Shown: positions 17,343-27,070 of the stretch, piece by piece
How positions within the stretch are numbered: position 1 is the stretch's first letter
Layout of the letters: each line of letters begins with the position of its first letter
Assembly: GCF_008084905.1 (NCBI RefSeq)
Contig: NZ_VSFC01000052.1
Span: 333,526 to 397,525 of the forward strand
Length of the DNA stretch: 64,000 nt
Direction of reading: 5' to 3'
DNA from: Xanthomarina maritima
GTDB lineage: Bacteria; Bacteroidota; Bacteroidia; Flavobacteriales; Flavobacteriaceae
Translations under genes and position numbers: made by a program
The notes under the pieces: model-generated
What the model was told of the DNA's origin: nothing
Databases searched by the model: none
Seen by the model: only the letters and a program-made list of their open reading frames with translations

Positions 17343-18071
17343 ATGAAAACAAAAGAAGAATTTCAATTTTCTAATGGAGTTATATTATTTCCTATATTTT
17401 TTGTTTTGTTTATATGGATAGTTTTTTGGATTGAAATTCGTTTCGGAATAGACTTTACAACATATGGTATATACCCACAAACCTTAAAAGGATTACGAGG
17501 CGTATTGTTTAGCCCTTTTATTCACTCTGGGATTACACATCTTTATCATAATACTATTCCTTTATTTGTATTAACAGCTGCCATATTTTATTTCTATAAA
17601 CCCATCGCCTGGAAAGTATTGATTTTCGGAATTTTATTATCAGGTCTAATTACATGGAGTATAGGTAGACCATCATATCATATTGGAGCTAGTGGACTAA
17701 TTTATGTATTAGTAAGCTTTACTTTTTTTAAAGGTATTCTAGCAAAGCATTATAGATTGATTGCTTTGTCATTACTTGTGGTATTTTTATATGGAAGTAT
17801 GATTTGGTATGTATTGCCAATAAAAGAAGGAGTATCATGGGAAGGACATACAGCAGGTTTAATAACAGGAATGTTATTCGCAATAATTTTTAAAAAAGAA
17901 ATTGCTAAACCAAAAAAATATAATTGGGAAGAAGAAGGTTTTAAAGAAGAAGAAGATCCATTTTTAAAACATTTCGATGAACATGGAAACTTTATCGAGT
18001 ATAAAGAAATAGAGGAGGAGCAACCTACAATCCATTATACTTTTAAACCTAAAAGTAAAGATGAAGAATAA
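17343..18071 (+). CDS. rhomboid family intramembrane serine protease
   Basis: The 242-residue membrane protein has six predicted hydrophobic segments and the rhomboid catalytic pair: Ser117 in IGASGLIYVL and His169 in WEGHTAGLITG. The HxxxxHLxxN-like motif is present as HSGITHLYHNT. It should cleave transmembrane substrates in the inner membrane; substrates are unknown. The soluble C-terminal tail (from about residue 192) is strongly acidic and charged (EEEGFKEEEDPF). No consensus promoter was seen. It converges with rlmB, leaving only 9 bp between the stop codons. Confidence 0.92.
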   Translation: MKTKEEFQFSNGVILFPIFFVLFIWIVFWIEIRFGIDFTTYGIYPQTLKGLRGVLFSPFIHSGITHLYHNTIPLFVLTAAIFYFYKPIAWKVLIFGILLSGLITWSIGRPSYHIGASGLIYVLVSFTFFKGILAKHYRLIALSLLVVFLYGSMIWYVLPIKEGVSWEGHTAGLITGMLFAIIFKKEIAKPKKYNWEEEGFKEEEDPFLKHFDEHGNFIEYKEIEEEQPTIHYTFKPKSKDEE

Positions 18072-18080
18072 TCAATCTAT

Positions 18081-18815
18081 TTAAAGTCTTTGCCTTAAAG
18101 CTTCATATAATATTGCACCACAGGCAACAGATACATTTAAAGATTCAATCTCACCTAATAAAGGGAGTTTAGCCTTATCATCTACTAATTTTAAAACGGA
18201 CGGATTTATACCTCTACCTTCAGAACCCATAATAATAGCGCAAGGTTCTTTAAAAGAGACATCGTATATGGTATTATCTGTTTTTTCAGTTGCAGCAATA
18301 ACTTTAATTCCTGAAGCTTGTAAATAGAACATGGCATCTTTAATATGGTCTACTTTACAAATAGGGACTTTAAATACTGCACCAGCACTAGTTTTTATAG
18401 TATCTCCATTAACTGGAGCACCCCCTTTTTTTTGTATAATAATACCATCAACACCTGTGCATTCAGCAGTTCTAATTATGGCACCAAAATTTCTAACATC
18501 ACTTAACTGATCTAATAAAACAAATAATGGTGTTTTACCAGATTCCATAACATTCAAGACAAGATCTTCAATATTGTGAAATTCAATTGGCGAAATTTGA
18601 GCAACTGCACCTTGATGGTTTTTATTAGTTAATCTGTTTAACTTTTCAACAGGAACATAAGAGCTATTTACTTTTTCTTTTCTAATTAATGTTTCTAACT
18701 CATTAAATAAATCTCCTTTTAATCCTTTTTGTAGAAATACTTTTTCTATAGTTTCATTAGAATTAATGGCTTCTATTATTGCTCTTAACCCAAATATTTG
18801 TGTGCTATTTTCCAT
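18081..18815 (-). CDS. rlmB: 23S rRNA 2'-O-ribose methyltransferase, RlmB/TrmH family
   Basis: The 244-residue product is a SpoU-family methyltransferase with an N-terminal substrate-binding domain (TQIFGLRAIIEAI) and a trefoil-knot catalytic domain. The three SpoU motifs are clear: NFGAIIRTAECTGVDGIII, IIMGSEGRGI and ESLNVSVACGAILYEALRQR. RlmB methylates G2251 of 23S rRNA; assignment within TrmH-type enzymes is by overall similarity. A -7-like box lies only five bases upstream of the ATG. The terminator of the susCD operon lies just beyond it. Confidence 0.9.
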   Translation of the reverse strand: MENSTQIFGLRAIIEAINSNETIEKVFLQKGLKGDLFNELETLIRKEKVNSSYVPVEKLNRLTNKNHQGAVAQISPIEFHNIEDLVLNVMESGKTPLFVLLDQLSDVRNFGAIIRTAECTGVDGIIIQKKGGAPVNGDTIKTSAGAVFKVPICKVDHIKDAMFYLQASGIKVIAATEKTDNTIYDVSFKEPCAIIMGSEGRGINPSVLKLVDDKAKLPLLGEIESLNVSVACGAILYEALRQRL

Positions 18816-18820
18816 TGAGA

Positions 18821-18828
18821 CAAATGTA
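18821..18828 (-). promoter_or_regulatory. -7 promoter box of rlmB (TACATTTG)
   Basis: The plus strand reads CAAATGTA, which is TACATTTG on the coding strand, an exact TAnnTTTG match. It ends five bases before the rlmB ATG, implying a leaderless or nearly leaderless mRNA. A possible -33 TTTG (CAAA at 18844-18847) is 15 bp away, shorter than usual, and lies in the loop of the adjacent terminator hairpin. Confidence 0.45.
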
Positions 18829-18832
18829 TAAA

Positions 18833-18860
18833 AAAAACCATCTCAAAAGAGATGGTTTTT
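18833..18860 (-). terminator. intrinsic terminator of the susCD operon
   Basis: A 12-bp perfect stem, AAAAACCATCTC (18833-18844) with GAGATGGTTTTT (18849-18860), has a four-base loop and A/T runs on both sides. It lies 24 bp past the stop of the last lipoprotein gene of the leftward operon and just before rlmB on the same strand, so it separates the two transcription units. Confidence 0.88.
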
Positions 18861-18884
18861 ATTTTTAATATATTATTACTTTTT

Positions 18885-19754
18885 TTAGAAAGGAGTAATA
18901 GTATAGTTATAACCGTTAACTACTTCTATATAAGCAACAGCAATAGCACCACCAGTATCTTCAGTATTAAAACCAGGAGATACTAACTCTCCATCACTAA
19001 AAGCTTCTTGATGCCAAGACATTGTAATTGGTAATGGCTGATTAGTACCTAATCCAGCAAAAGGATTATCATATAATTCAGCTATAACAATGTAAGTTCC
19101 ATCAGCTAAACCGTCTAATTCTCCATGTTCTGGACAATCTGCAGTACCAGCAATGTAACCAAGGATGTTTCCAGCAGCATCAGCTAGTGGGAAATCCATA
19201 TCTATATCACAAAAGTCTATAGTTACTTCAGCTGGAATTCCAGCATTATAAGTATATGTACCAGACCAATCGAAAGTTAATTCTAATAAGTCATTAATAT
19301 AGTCATCATTAATTGTTACATTTAATGTAAAAGGACTAACATTTGCATTAGCAATATTATCTCCTTCTCCAATAGTTAAGGTATCTGTACCTTCAGCATA
19401 GCCATTTCTATTAATTGTAACATATGCCATTGCAGATGTGTGACCAGCAGTAATGATTATTGTACCAGCACTAAAATCGTCTGAATCTGCAGTACCACCA
19501 GTTTGTACTAATGGAATATGTAAATCAGCGAATACAGGCTCAGCAATAGTTGCAGTTACAGCTATATTATAACCTAAATCTGGGTCAATCATACTTTCGT
19601 CAACAACAACATCGTTACTAGCTGTAGATAGAGTTACTGTAGGACTCGTATAGTTTATCATACTAGCTCCTGTGTGGTCGTCTTCGCTACAAGAGGTAGC
19701 TAATACTCCTGCAGAAAGAGCAAGTAAGAATATAGATTTTAATTTATTTTTCAT
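18885..19754 (-). CDS. Calx-beta-like surface lipoprotein in susCD operon
   Basis: The 289-residue product has a lipobox with Cys22 and a SEDD sequence directly after it, which fits the acidic lipoprotein export signal that sends Bacteroidota lipoproteins to the cell surface. Residues about 35-150 resemble a Calx-beta/cadherin-like sandwich (SPTVTLSTASNDVVVDE ... TLTIGEGDN ... TLNVTINDD). The C-terminal part, with aromatic and acidic residues, has no recognised fold. It is the fourth gene of the susC operon, 21 bp after its neighbour. It probably helps bind the substrate of the SusCD transporter; that is inference. Confidence 0.78.
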   Translation of the reverse strand: MKNKLKSIFLLALSAGVLATSCSEDDHTGASMINYTSPTVTLSTASNDVVVDESMIDPDLGYNIAVTATIAEPVFADLHIPLVQTGGTADSDDFSAGTIIITAGHTSAMAYVTINRNGYAEGTDTLTIGEGDNIANANVSPFTLNVTINDDYINDLLELTFDWSGTYTYNAGIPAEVTIDFCDIDMDFPLADAAGNILGYIAGTADCPEHGELDGLADGTYIVIAELYDNPFAGLGTNQPLPITMSWHQEAFSDGELVSPGFNTEDTGGAIAVAYIEVVNGYNYTITPF

Positions 19755-19775
19755 CTTTAAAAATTTAGTCGATTA

Positions 19776-20621
19776 TTATTGTTTAACGTAAACATTTTGG
19801 TACGTTCTGTTTCCAGAGCTAAATGCAATACCATAGTTAATAATTAAGTTACCATTAGCTAAAACAGTACCATCATCTCCAGGTGTTACATCATTTGAGT
19901 AGTAACCTTGAGCTAAATCTTGTGGTGGAACTGTTAATGTACTACACGTATCATTAAAGTTATAACCTTGGTCAGGAGCTATGGCACCAAAGGCCCATAA
20001 TCCTGTTGTTTTAGCTTTATAATACCCTGGAGAAACTTCAATAATAGGTTCAATTCCATGGTTTACAGAAGCACCATCATCTCTAGTAGCAGTAACTTGA
20101 TAGTTTCCAATTAAATTAGAAGCACAGTTAACTACAACAGAAAACTCACCCATATTTGGAGCGAAGTAGTATAAATCGCCATCTGCTTGATATAATTTTA
20201 CTTTAAAAGTAAATACATCACCAATTCTTAAATCAGAAGCATCAACACCTAATCCAGCTACATACTCTTCAATAGTTGAATAAACAACATTAAAAGGCAT
20301 CGTTTCAGACTCAGCAATAAAAGCTTCATCACCATTATTTAAAGTTTTAACTAACTCAAATTTAGAAACATTATTATAGTTTCCTAAAGAAAGTAAAGCT
20401 GAAAAATCTAAGTCCACATCAGCATTATTAAATGCAATTTCAGTGTTTTCAAGATCATTCGCATCAAGAGGTGTTCCTAAGACTTTACCACTTGAATCGT
20501 CAACTGTTATAACTAATCCACCTTCGTCAGCGACAGGAGCATTGTTATCTGGGTCTGTATCGCAACCAACAAAAAGTGTTAGTGCGAAAAACATTGTCAA
20601 TAAATAATTTAATTTTTTCAT
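19776..20621 (-). CDS. lipoprotein of unknown fold in susCD operon
   Basis: The 281-residue product has a lipobox ending FVGC (Cys20) followed by DTDPD, an acidic stretch compatible with surface export. The mature chain is beta-rich, with segments such as VSKFELVKTLNNGDEAFIAE and YYKAKTTGLWAFGAIAPDQG. The position, immediately after susD with a 12-bp gap, suggests a SusE/F-like accessory binding protein, but no such domain is confidently visible. The C-terminal half (from about residue 165) may be a separate domain of the type found repeated in SusE-like proteins. Confidence 0.72.
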   Translation of the reverse strand: MKKLNYLLTMFFALTLFVGCDTDPDNNAPVADEGGLVITVDDSSGKVLGTPLDANDLENTEIAFNNADVDLDFSALLSLGNYNNVSKFELVKTLNNGDEAFIAESETMPFNVVYSTIEEYVAGLGVDASDLRIGDVFTFKVKLYQADGDLYYFAPNMGEFSVVVNCASNLIGNYQVTATRDDGASVNHGIEPIIEVSPGYYKAKTTGLWAFGAIAPDQGYNFNDTCSTLTVPPQDLAQGYYSNDVTPGDDGTVLANGNLIINYGIAFSSGNRTYQNVYVKQ

Positions 20622-20633
20622 TTTTCTTTTTTT

Positions 20634-22070
20634 TTAGTTCATCCACCAAACTGGTGAAGTTAAAGTATCTCCTCCCATAGCAGCTGCAGCATCGGCATAA
20701 TTAGCAGCATTTAAAGACTGCTCGATTACAGGATACCTTAGTCTAGAAGGAATTTCGTTAATATAAGGATCTATAGCAAGAGGTAATACTGGGTAACCAG
20801 TTCTTCTCCACTCTGTCCAAGCTTCAAAACCTTGACCATAAAGAGCTATCCATTTTTGAGTTGCAATTTGCTCTAAAGCATTATTAGGAATATAACTAAC
20901 AACACCTGAATAATAACCTCCCATAGATGCTCCATCATTATCTGCAAAACTAGAAGCAATACCTGCTTGATAATAAGCAGAAGCAGCAGAATCACCACCA
21001 TTAATGTAGCCTTTTTTAGCAGCTTCAGCTAATAAAAATTGTAATTCTGTATAGCTTAAAAAGATAGCAGGTGCTTCAGGTAAAAGATAGAATTCTCCAA
21101 GAGGTGATACATTAGCATAACTGTATTCATTACTTGGCACATCAGCAATTCCTGAAGGTTTTCCTCTATAGTCTCCATCTGCATTAGGTTGAGCCATTAC
21201 AGCTAATCTGCTATCTAGAGGTAAAGACATAGTTCCATCCATTCTTTCTACAACTTGGCTATTAATTTTCCACTCACCTCTTGTTCCAAAAACAACACTT
21301 TCGTATACTGGATTTGCATTAGGTGCAGCAGATAAATAAACTAATTTAGCATCATCTGCACTAGAAGAGAATAATAAACCACTATTTACTAAAGATTGCA
21401 TTTCACTTGCTCTTAAGTCTTTTGCAGACATTCTCATTAATGCTCTAAATTTCATAGTTGCAGCAAATTTTCTCCATTTAGAAACATCACCACCATATAT
21501 AATATCTTGGTTTGGATCTAAATCTCCATTTGATGGATTTAACTTAGCGATAGCATTGTCTAAAATAGTAATACAACCACTATAAACATCAGCTTGTGAA
21601 TCGTAAACAGGAGAAATATTAACTGCTCCTTGTAAAGCTTCATTAAATGGAATATTTCCATATAAATCTGTTAAAAGTAAGAAGGCATAAGCTTGCATAG
21701 TTAGAGCTACACCTTGAGAAATTTCATTCTCTTCAGTAACAGCAAGATTATACATTGCATCAGCATCTGCAGCAACACTTTCATATAAAGTAGCCCAAAC
21801 ATTAGTTATAGAACTTTCTCTTGGCTCATATCTTGCTTCATCATTATATTGAACTTTTGCCCAATGTTGTGCCCAGCATTCTCCCATATCTCCACCATTA
21901 AAAGTGCTATACATAACATTTCCGGTAGATCTAATCATACTACCTAAAAGTAATTCTGATGGAATTGAGGTAGGATCGTTAGGGTTCGAGTTTAATTCAT
22001 CAAAGTCTTTATCACAGCTTACAAAAACTAAGCCTATGAATAATAAGACAATTAAATTTATTTTTTTCAT
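20634..22070 (-). CDS. SusD/RagB family nutrient-binding lipoprotein
   Basis: The 478-residue product has a lipobox LVFVSC (Cys19) with an acidic tail DKDFDE, indicating surface display. It belongs to the SusD-like family (SusD-like_2 group): an N-terminal NPNDPTSIPSELLLGSM, the helical TPR-like core VWATLYESVAADADAMYNLA, the KWRKFAATMKFRALMRM segment and a C-terminal LRYPVIEQSLNAANY. SusD proteins act as the lid over the SusC barrel and capture the nutrient. The ligand cannot be read from sequence; there is no glycosidase or peptidase in the operon. It follows susC by 17 bp. Confidence 0.93.
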   Translation of the reverse strand: MKKINLIVLLFIGLVFVSCDKDFDELNSNPNDPTSIPSELLLGSMIRSTGNVMYSTFNGGDMGECWAQHWAKVQYNDEARYEPRESSITNVWATLYESVAADADAMYNLAVTEENEISQGVALTMQAYAFLLLTDLYGNIPFNEALQGAVNISPVYDSQADVYSGCITILDNAIAKLNPSNGDLDPNQDIIYGGDVSKWRKFAATMKFRALMRMSAKDLRASEMQSLVNSGLLFSSSADDAKLVYLSAAPNANPVYESVVFGTRGEWKINSQVVERMDGTMSLPLDSRLAVMAQPNADGDYRGKPSGIADVPSNEYSYANVSPLGEFYLLPEAPAIFLSYTELQFLLAEAAKKGYINGGDSAASAYYQAGIASSFADNDGASMGGYYSGVVSYIPNNALEQIATQKWIALYGQGFEAWTEWRRTGYPVLPLAIDPYINEIPSRLRYPVIEQSLNAANYADAAAAMGGDTLTSPVWWMN

Positions 22071-22087
22071 AATCTATTTTTTTATTA

Positions 22088-25000
22088 TTAGAATCTTAGG
22101 TTAACGTTAAAAGATATACTTCTAGCAGAAGGAAGTTGACCAAATTCTTGTCCTTGTTCTCCATTTGCATTACTAAATGCTGATTCTGGATCGATGTGTG
22201 GAACTTTCTTATATAAGAATGCTAAGTTTCTTCCAACAAGAGAGAAATTAACATCATCTAAAGCGATATTCTCTAACCATTTTTTAGGGAATGTATATGT
22301 TAAACCTACTTGTCTTAACTTAATATAAGAAGCATCAAATACTGAACTTTCTGCAATACTGTTAGAAAAAGCACGCTTATTGAAATCTTCAGCAGAAACA
22401 ATTACATTATTAGGCACATATTCTGGGTTTGCACTAGTACCAATATTCATAGTACCTTGACCAACTACACCAGTTTCACGACCTTGCATTGTTTCATCTA
22501 ATACACCAGCATATCTACCCCAAGAAGTTGTCATAGAATAAATGTCTCCACCCATTTTACCATCAACTAAAGCGTCTAATCTAAAGTTTTTGTAAGATAC
22601 TATTAAATTAACACCACCTGTCCAGTCTGGAGTAACATTACCTAGAGGTTTACTTCCAGAAATTACTGGTAACCCATTTTCATAAAGGATATCTCCATTA
22701 GGAGCTCTAGCAAAAGAAGGACCTACAATAGTTCCGTAAGCTTCTCCAACTCTAGCTTCTACAGTTGTACTCCATTGTCCACCTAAAACTAATGTTTCTA
22801 AGTCTCCTAAAGATACAACTTCGTTTTCGTTCTTAGCCCAGTTAATTTCTAAGTCAACTTGCCAGTCATCATTTTTAACTAATGTACCACCTAATTGAAC
22901 TTCCCATCCTTTATTTCTCATTTCACCAACGTTCTGTAATGAAGAACCACTACCAGTACTTGATGATAATTGAACGTCAACAATTAAATCTTCAGATGTT
23001 TGATCGTAATAAGTTACATCTAAACGTAATCTGTTTTCAAACAATCTTGCATCTAAACCAAACTCATAACCACTTGTTGTTTCAGGTCCAATTTCAGGAT
23101 TGTTAATAGCTGAAGGTAAAAATAAGAAGTTAGTACCATCCCAACCATCTGTTGCGAATTGATAAGTATCTTCTAATCTATAAGCGCCTAAAGCACCAGT
23201 ACTACCTACTTTAGACCAACCACCTCTTAGTTTTAATAAAGAAACAGTAGATTTATCCATTTCAAAAATATCACTTAATACTGCACTTAAAGTTACAGAA
23301 GGATAAAAGAATGAATTGTTATCTAATGGTAATAAACTAGACCAATCATTTCTAGCTGTTACATCTAAAAATAACATATTTTGATATGCTAATTGACCGA
23401 AAGCAAATAAAGAGTTGATTTTTTGCTCTGCATAAGTAGCACCTTGAATTGGGTCTACACCAGTTTTAACGTTACTTACGTTATATAAACCAGGTAATTC
23501 TAATTGAGGAGCCGCAGCATGAATTAAGTCATTTCTTCTATACATAGTGTTACCACCAGCATTAAGAGAGTAAGTTAAATCATCAATAATGTTTCCAGCA
23601 GAAGATAATAGTACTTCACTGTTGACCTCATTAAATGTTCTGTCAATAACTCTGTAGTATCCTTCAGGAGCATTATTAGATCCTTTAGCCTTTCTTTCAG
23701 TAGTTTGAGATTTCCAGTAATCAACTCCAGTTTTAGCTTGTAAAGATAACCATTTAGTAATTTCAAAATTTAAATTAACACCACCAATTATACGGTCTTT
23801 ATTATAACCATTTAAGTTCGTGTCTAATACCCAGAATGGGTTGTTTTGGAAAACTGTATTCCAGTTTAATGGAGTACCTTCAGCAGCTGTACCTACAGCA
23901 GCAAGAGGTAAATTTTCCCAATCTCTAAGAGCATTGAAGTCTACGTTACGACCAGACCAAATCATTTGTTGAACTGGGTTTTCATTATCATAACCAACAG
24001 TAACTAAGTTGTCTGCTTCAGATTTGATATATTTAGCATTTAAAGATACATTTATCATATCACTAACTTGAAGATTTGTAACACCTCCAATATTATATCT
24101 TCTAAAATCTGTATTAGGCACCATTCCTTCTTGGTCTAACAAACTTAATGAAAGTCTAAAGTTTGCTTTATCAGAACCACCTGAAAAAGAAAGGTTATTA
24201 TTTAAAGTAATACCAGTTTCGTAGAAATCTTTAATGTTATCTGGTTGAGATACCCATGGAAGAGGTGCACCATCAACTGTATAAGAATTCCATTGTACGA
24301 ATTCATATCCAACATCTAGAGCAGGACCCCAACTTTCATCAATACCACCATCTCCAGATTGACCATCGATAAACTCAAAATAGAAAGGATTACCACCTTG
24401 TCCATAAGAGTTTTGAAAATCTGGTAATAATAATGGATTTTCGAAAGAAACAGCAGAGTTAAAAGTAATTCCTAATTTGTCTTTAGATGTAGATCCTTTT
24501 TTTGTAGTAATAACAATTACACCATTAGATGCACGTAAACCATATAATGCAGCTGCATTAGGCCCTTTAAGCACAGTAACAGTTTCAATGTCATCAGGAT
24601 TAATGTCGGCAGCACCATTTGGCAAATCAAAACCACCACCATCTCCAGCAGTACCATAATTTGAGTTGTCAACAGGAATTCCGTCAATTACAAATAAAGG
24701 TTGGTTGTTACCAGTAATACTTGATGCACCTCTTAATATAATTCTAGAAGAAGAACCAGTAGCACCAGAACTGTTAGTAACTTGAACACCAGCAACTTTA
24801 CCTGAAAGTGAATTTACTATATTCGTTTCATTTGATTCAGCAATGTCTTCACCTTTAACAGATTGAACGGCATAACCAATTGCTTTTTCCTCTTTCTTAA
24901 TACCAAATGCTGTAATAACAACCTCGTCGATTGCTTGTACATCTGGAGCCATACTAAAACTAATGTTGTTAGAAGCTCCAACAGTCATTTCTTTTTTAGT

Positions 25001-25234
25001 ATAACCTACAAAAGAGTAAGATAAAACATCACCAGTACTTGCAGATATGGAGTAATTTCCATCAAAATCTGTTTGTGTACCATTTGTCGTACCTTTTACA
25101 ATAATATTAACTCCAGGAAGGGGTAACCCGTTTTCATCGGACACAGTTCCTGAAATTGTTTTTTCTTGTGCAAACGTAAATTGCACAACAAACGCTAGGA
25201 ATAGCGTTAAAATTCCACTAAACTTTGTTTTCAT
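22088..25234 (-). CDS. SusC/RagA family TonB-linked outer membrane transporter
   Basis: The 1048-residue product has a signal peptide (to about residue 23). A carboxypeptidase-regulatory-like N-terminal extension covers residues 28-98, followed by a TonB-box segment IDEVVITAFG (102-111), a plug domain (NSLSGKVAGVQVTNSSG ... PLFVIDGIPVDNS) and a 22-stranded beta barrel ending in the aromatic-terminated FNVNLRF. It should import a nutrient across the outer membrane using TonB energy, working with the SusD partner. It is the first gene of a four-gene operon. No consensus promoter was found in the 120 bp upstream. The N-terminal extension is about 64% identical by hand count to a segment within the macroglobulin protein. 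Confidence 0.96.
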   Translation of the reverse strand: MKTKFSGILTLFLAFVVQFTFAQEKTISGTVSDENGLPLPGVNIIVKGTTNGTQTDFDGNYSISASTGDVLSYSFVGYTKKEMTVGASNNISFSMAPDVQAIDEVVITAFGIKKEEKAIGYAVQSVKGEDIAESNETNIVNSLSGKVAGVQVTNSSGATGSSSRIILRGASSITGNNQPLFVIDGIPVDNSNYGTAGDGGGFDLPNGAADINPDDIETVTVLKGPNAAALYGLRASNGVIVITTKKGSTSKDKLGITFNSAVSFENPLLLPDFQNSYGQGGNPFYFEFIDGQSGDGGIDESWGPALDVGYEFVQWNSYTVDGAPLPWVSQPDNIKDFYETGITLNNNLSFSGGSDKANFRLSLSLLDQEGMVPNTDFRRYNIGGVTNLQVSDMINVSLNAKYIKSEADNLVTVGYDNENPVQQMIWSGRNVDFNALRDWENLPLAAVGTAAEGTPLNWNTVFQNNPFWVLDTNLNGYNKDRIIGGVNLNFEITKWLSLQAKTGVDYWKSQTTERKAKGSNNAPEGYYRVIDRTFNEVNSEVLLSSAGNIIDDLTYSLNAGGNTMYRRNDLIHAAAPQLELPGLYNVSNVKTGVDPIQGATYAEQKINSLFAFGQLAYQNMLFLDVTARNDWSSLLPLDNNSFFYPSVTLSAVLSDIFEMDKSTVSLLKLRGGWSKVGSTGALGAYRLEDTYQFATDGWDGTNFLFLPSAINNPEIGPETTSGYEFGLDARLFENRLRLDVTYYDQTSEDLIVDVQLSSSTGSGSSLQNVGEMRNKGWEVQLGGTLVKNDDWQVDLEINWAKNENEVVSLGDLETLVLGGQWSTTVEARVGEAYGTIVGPSFARAPNGDILYENGLPVISGSKPLGNVTPDWTGGVNLIVSYKNFRLDALVDGKMGGDIYSMTTSWGRYAGVLDETMQGRETGVVGQGTMNIGTSANPEYVPNNVIVSAEDFNKRAFSNSIAESSVFDASYIKLRQVGLTYTFPKKWLENIALDDVNFSLVGRNLAFLYKKVPHIDPESAFSNANGEQGQEFGQLPSARSISFNVNLRF

Positions 25235-25354
25235 TTTATATTTTATTTGAATTAGTCTACGCCAAAAATCATAATAAAAAGTTAATTAAACAATATTTAA
25301 GGGTTAAAATTTTAATTTTTTTTAAAAATAGCCTCATTTTTAGTTAATATTCCC

Positions 25355-27070
25355 TTAAAAAAATGCTGTTAAGCTTAAATGGACTTGAGAATTTGAGAAT
25401 TTAAAGGATTGATTTTCTGTTTTCCCATTCGCAAAATTGAATTTTAATAGGCCAGCTTTGGTAACTAACCCAAAACCAAACCCAAAACCATAAAGCTTTT
25501 CTTTTTGATCTGTTATTTTGTTTTCAAAATAAGCAGCATCTATAATTGTATGGACATAAATACTATTATTAAACATATACCTATATTCAGTGTTTATTAG
25601 TCCGTAAAGAGTAGCAGATAGACTGTTTTCTTCAAACCCTCTTAATGAATTAATTCCACCAAAATAAATCAATTCATTCTCAAGATAATTGTCTGAAAAT
25701 AACCCATTGCTATTTACTCTTAAATAAATACTGTTTTTAGGATTTAGATTAAATATATGAAAAGCATCAATATAATACTGATACTGTTTTGTTGAGTTGT
25801 TTTCGTAGTCGCGAGAACCAGTTTCAACTTGAAAATCTAATAACGAGTTTGTTATAAATAACACACTCTCCTTTTGTCGTTTAATATATTGATACCTTAC
25901 ATTGTAAAATAAGGTTGAGTAGTCTTTAATTAATGGATTACTGTAAATGGAATCCAATAAATCATTAGATTGGACAGATCTAATGCCAGCAAAGACTTTA
26001 TTCCTAGAGTTTATTTGATAAAATAGTTTAACATTTTGATTTACTGTTGTAAAAGATGAATCTCTTTTTAGTAATCCTAATTCTAATTCAGTTCCTAAAG
26101 GCGTTCCAAATAAATAAGGTAAATTCAAATTCACATTAAATGTTTTCTGCTCATTTTCGTCACTTTTATAAATAATTCTAAAAGATTCTCCATAATTTAA
26201 GTTATTGTTTAATTCTAAATTTAAGTATCCACTAAATTCTATTTTATTTGTTTCTTCATTTGTTCCAAATCCAATAAATCCATCAAAGTTATTGTTTTTG
26301 GTTTTGTTTATAAATAAATAGATTGTTGTCGAATCTTTGCTAAATAGTATTTCAGGGTCTTTAATTTGGTTAGCAAAAGGTAATTCATTTAATGTTTTAA
26401 TTTGGTTTTTAATTTCAGATAAATTAAAAACATCCCCCTCTTTTATTTTTATATAATACTTCAAATAAGATTTTGGAAATTTTTCGTAACCTTTAATAAT
26501 AATCTTATTTATATGTCTAATCAATAACTTATCAGATACTATTAAAGTAGCATTAATTTTATTATCGTTTTTTATACTAATATCAGAAAGTTTTAAAGTG
26601 CTAAACGGATCGCCTAATTCTGATAGTTTTAAATTTAAAGTATTTAGAGCTTTTTCGGTGCCTTGAATTGGAATAGTAAAATATGTGTCTGTAATTTTAT
26701 TTGTAACAAACTGAATTATTTTTTTTGGTATTAAGCTGTCATTATAGTATATATTAATGAGATCAAACTTTCTATTTAAACCTATATTCAAAATTAATGA
26801 AGAATCATTCAATTTTTTTATTGGAGAAATATTACTCTCAATGTAGCCTATGTTGTTAAGAGTCTTTTTAAAATTAGTAACCTCATTTATAACAGAGTTG
26901 TAATCTTTATGTTCTTTTAAATATTTTATAGAATCTATAACTCTGTTTTCTGAGCTATCCTTACCTTTTATATTTAAATGTAAAGTTTGGCTGCTAGCAT
27001 CTATAGAAAAAAGACAATTAACAATAAGTAGTAAGGTAAGTATTCTAATCACGTTTATAATATATACCAA
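25355..27070 (-). CDS. BamA/TpsB-like outer membrane beta-barrel protein
   Basis: The 571-residue product has a signal peptide (to about residue 28). POTRA-like repeats follow in the N-terminal half (for example HINKIIIKGYEKFPKSYLKYYIKIKEGDVF around 190-215), then a 16-strand-type barrel. The motif GGINSLRGFEENSLSATLYG is the conserved L6-type (G-S-x-R-G-F) loop of Omp85-family proteins. The terminal strand VHLSLTAFF ends in an aromatic residue. The size is below that of BamA, so a TamA/ShlB-like or other Omp85 role is likely. It is divergent from the ribosomal cluster, and no promoter was recognised for it. Confidence 0.85.
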   Translation of the reverse strand: MVYIINVIRILTLLLIVNCLFSIDASSQTLHLNIKGKDSSENRVIDSIKYLKEHKDYNSVINEVTNFKKTLNNIGYIESNISPIKKLNDSSLILNIGLNRKFDLINIYYNDSLIPKKIIQFVTNKITDTYFTIPIQGTEKALNTLNLKLSELGDPFSTLKLSDISIKNDNKINATLIVSDKLLIRHINKIIIKGYEKFPKSYLKYYIKIKEGDVFNLSEIKNQIKTLNELPFANQIKDPEILFSKDSTTIYLFINKTKNNNFDGFIGFGTNEETNKIEFSGYLNLELNNNLNYGESFRIIYKSDENEQKTFNVNLNLPYLFGTPLGTELELGLLKRDSSFTTVNQNVKLFYQINSRNKVFAGIRSVQSNDLLDSIYSNPLIKDYSTLFYNVRYQYIKRQKESVLFITNSLLDFQVETGSRDYENNSTKQYQYYIDAFHIFNLNPKNSIYLRVNSNGLFSDNYLENELIYFGGINSLRGFEENSLSATLYGLINTEYRYMFNNSIYVHTIIDAAYFENKITDQKEKLYGFGFGFGLVTKAGLLKFNFANGKTENQSFKFSNSQVHLSLTAFF

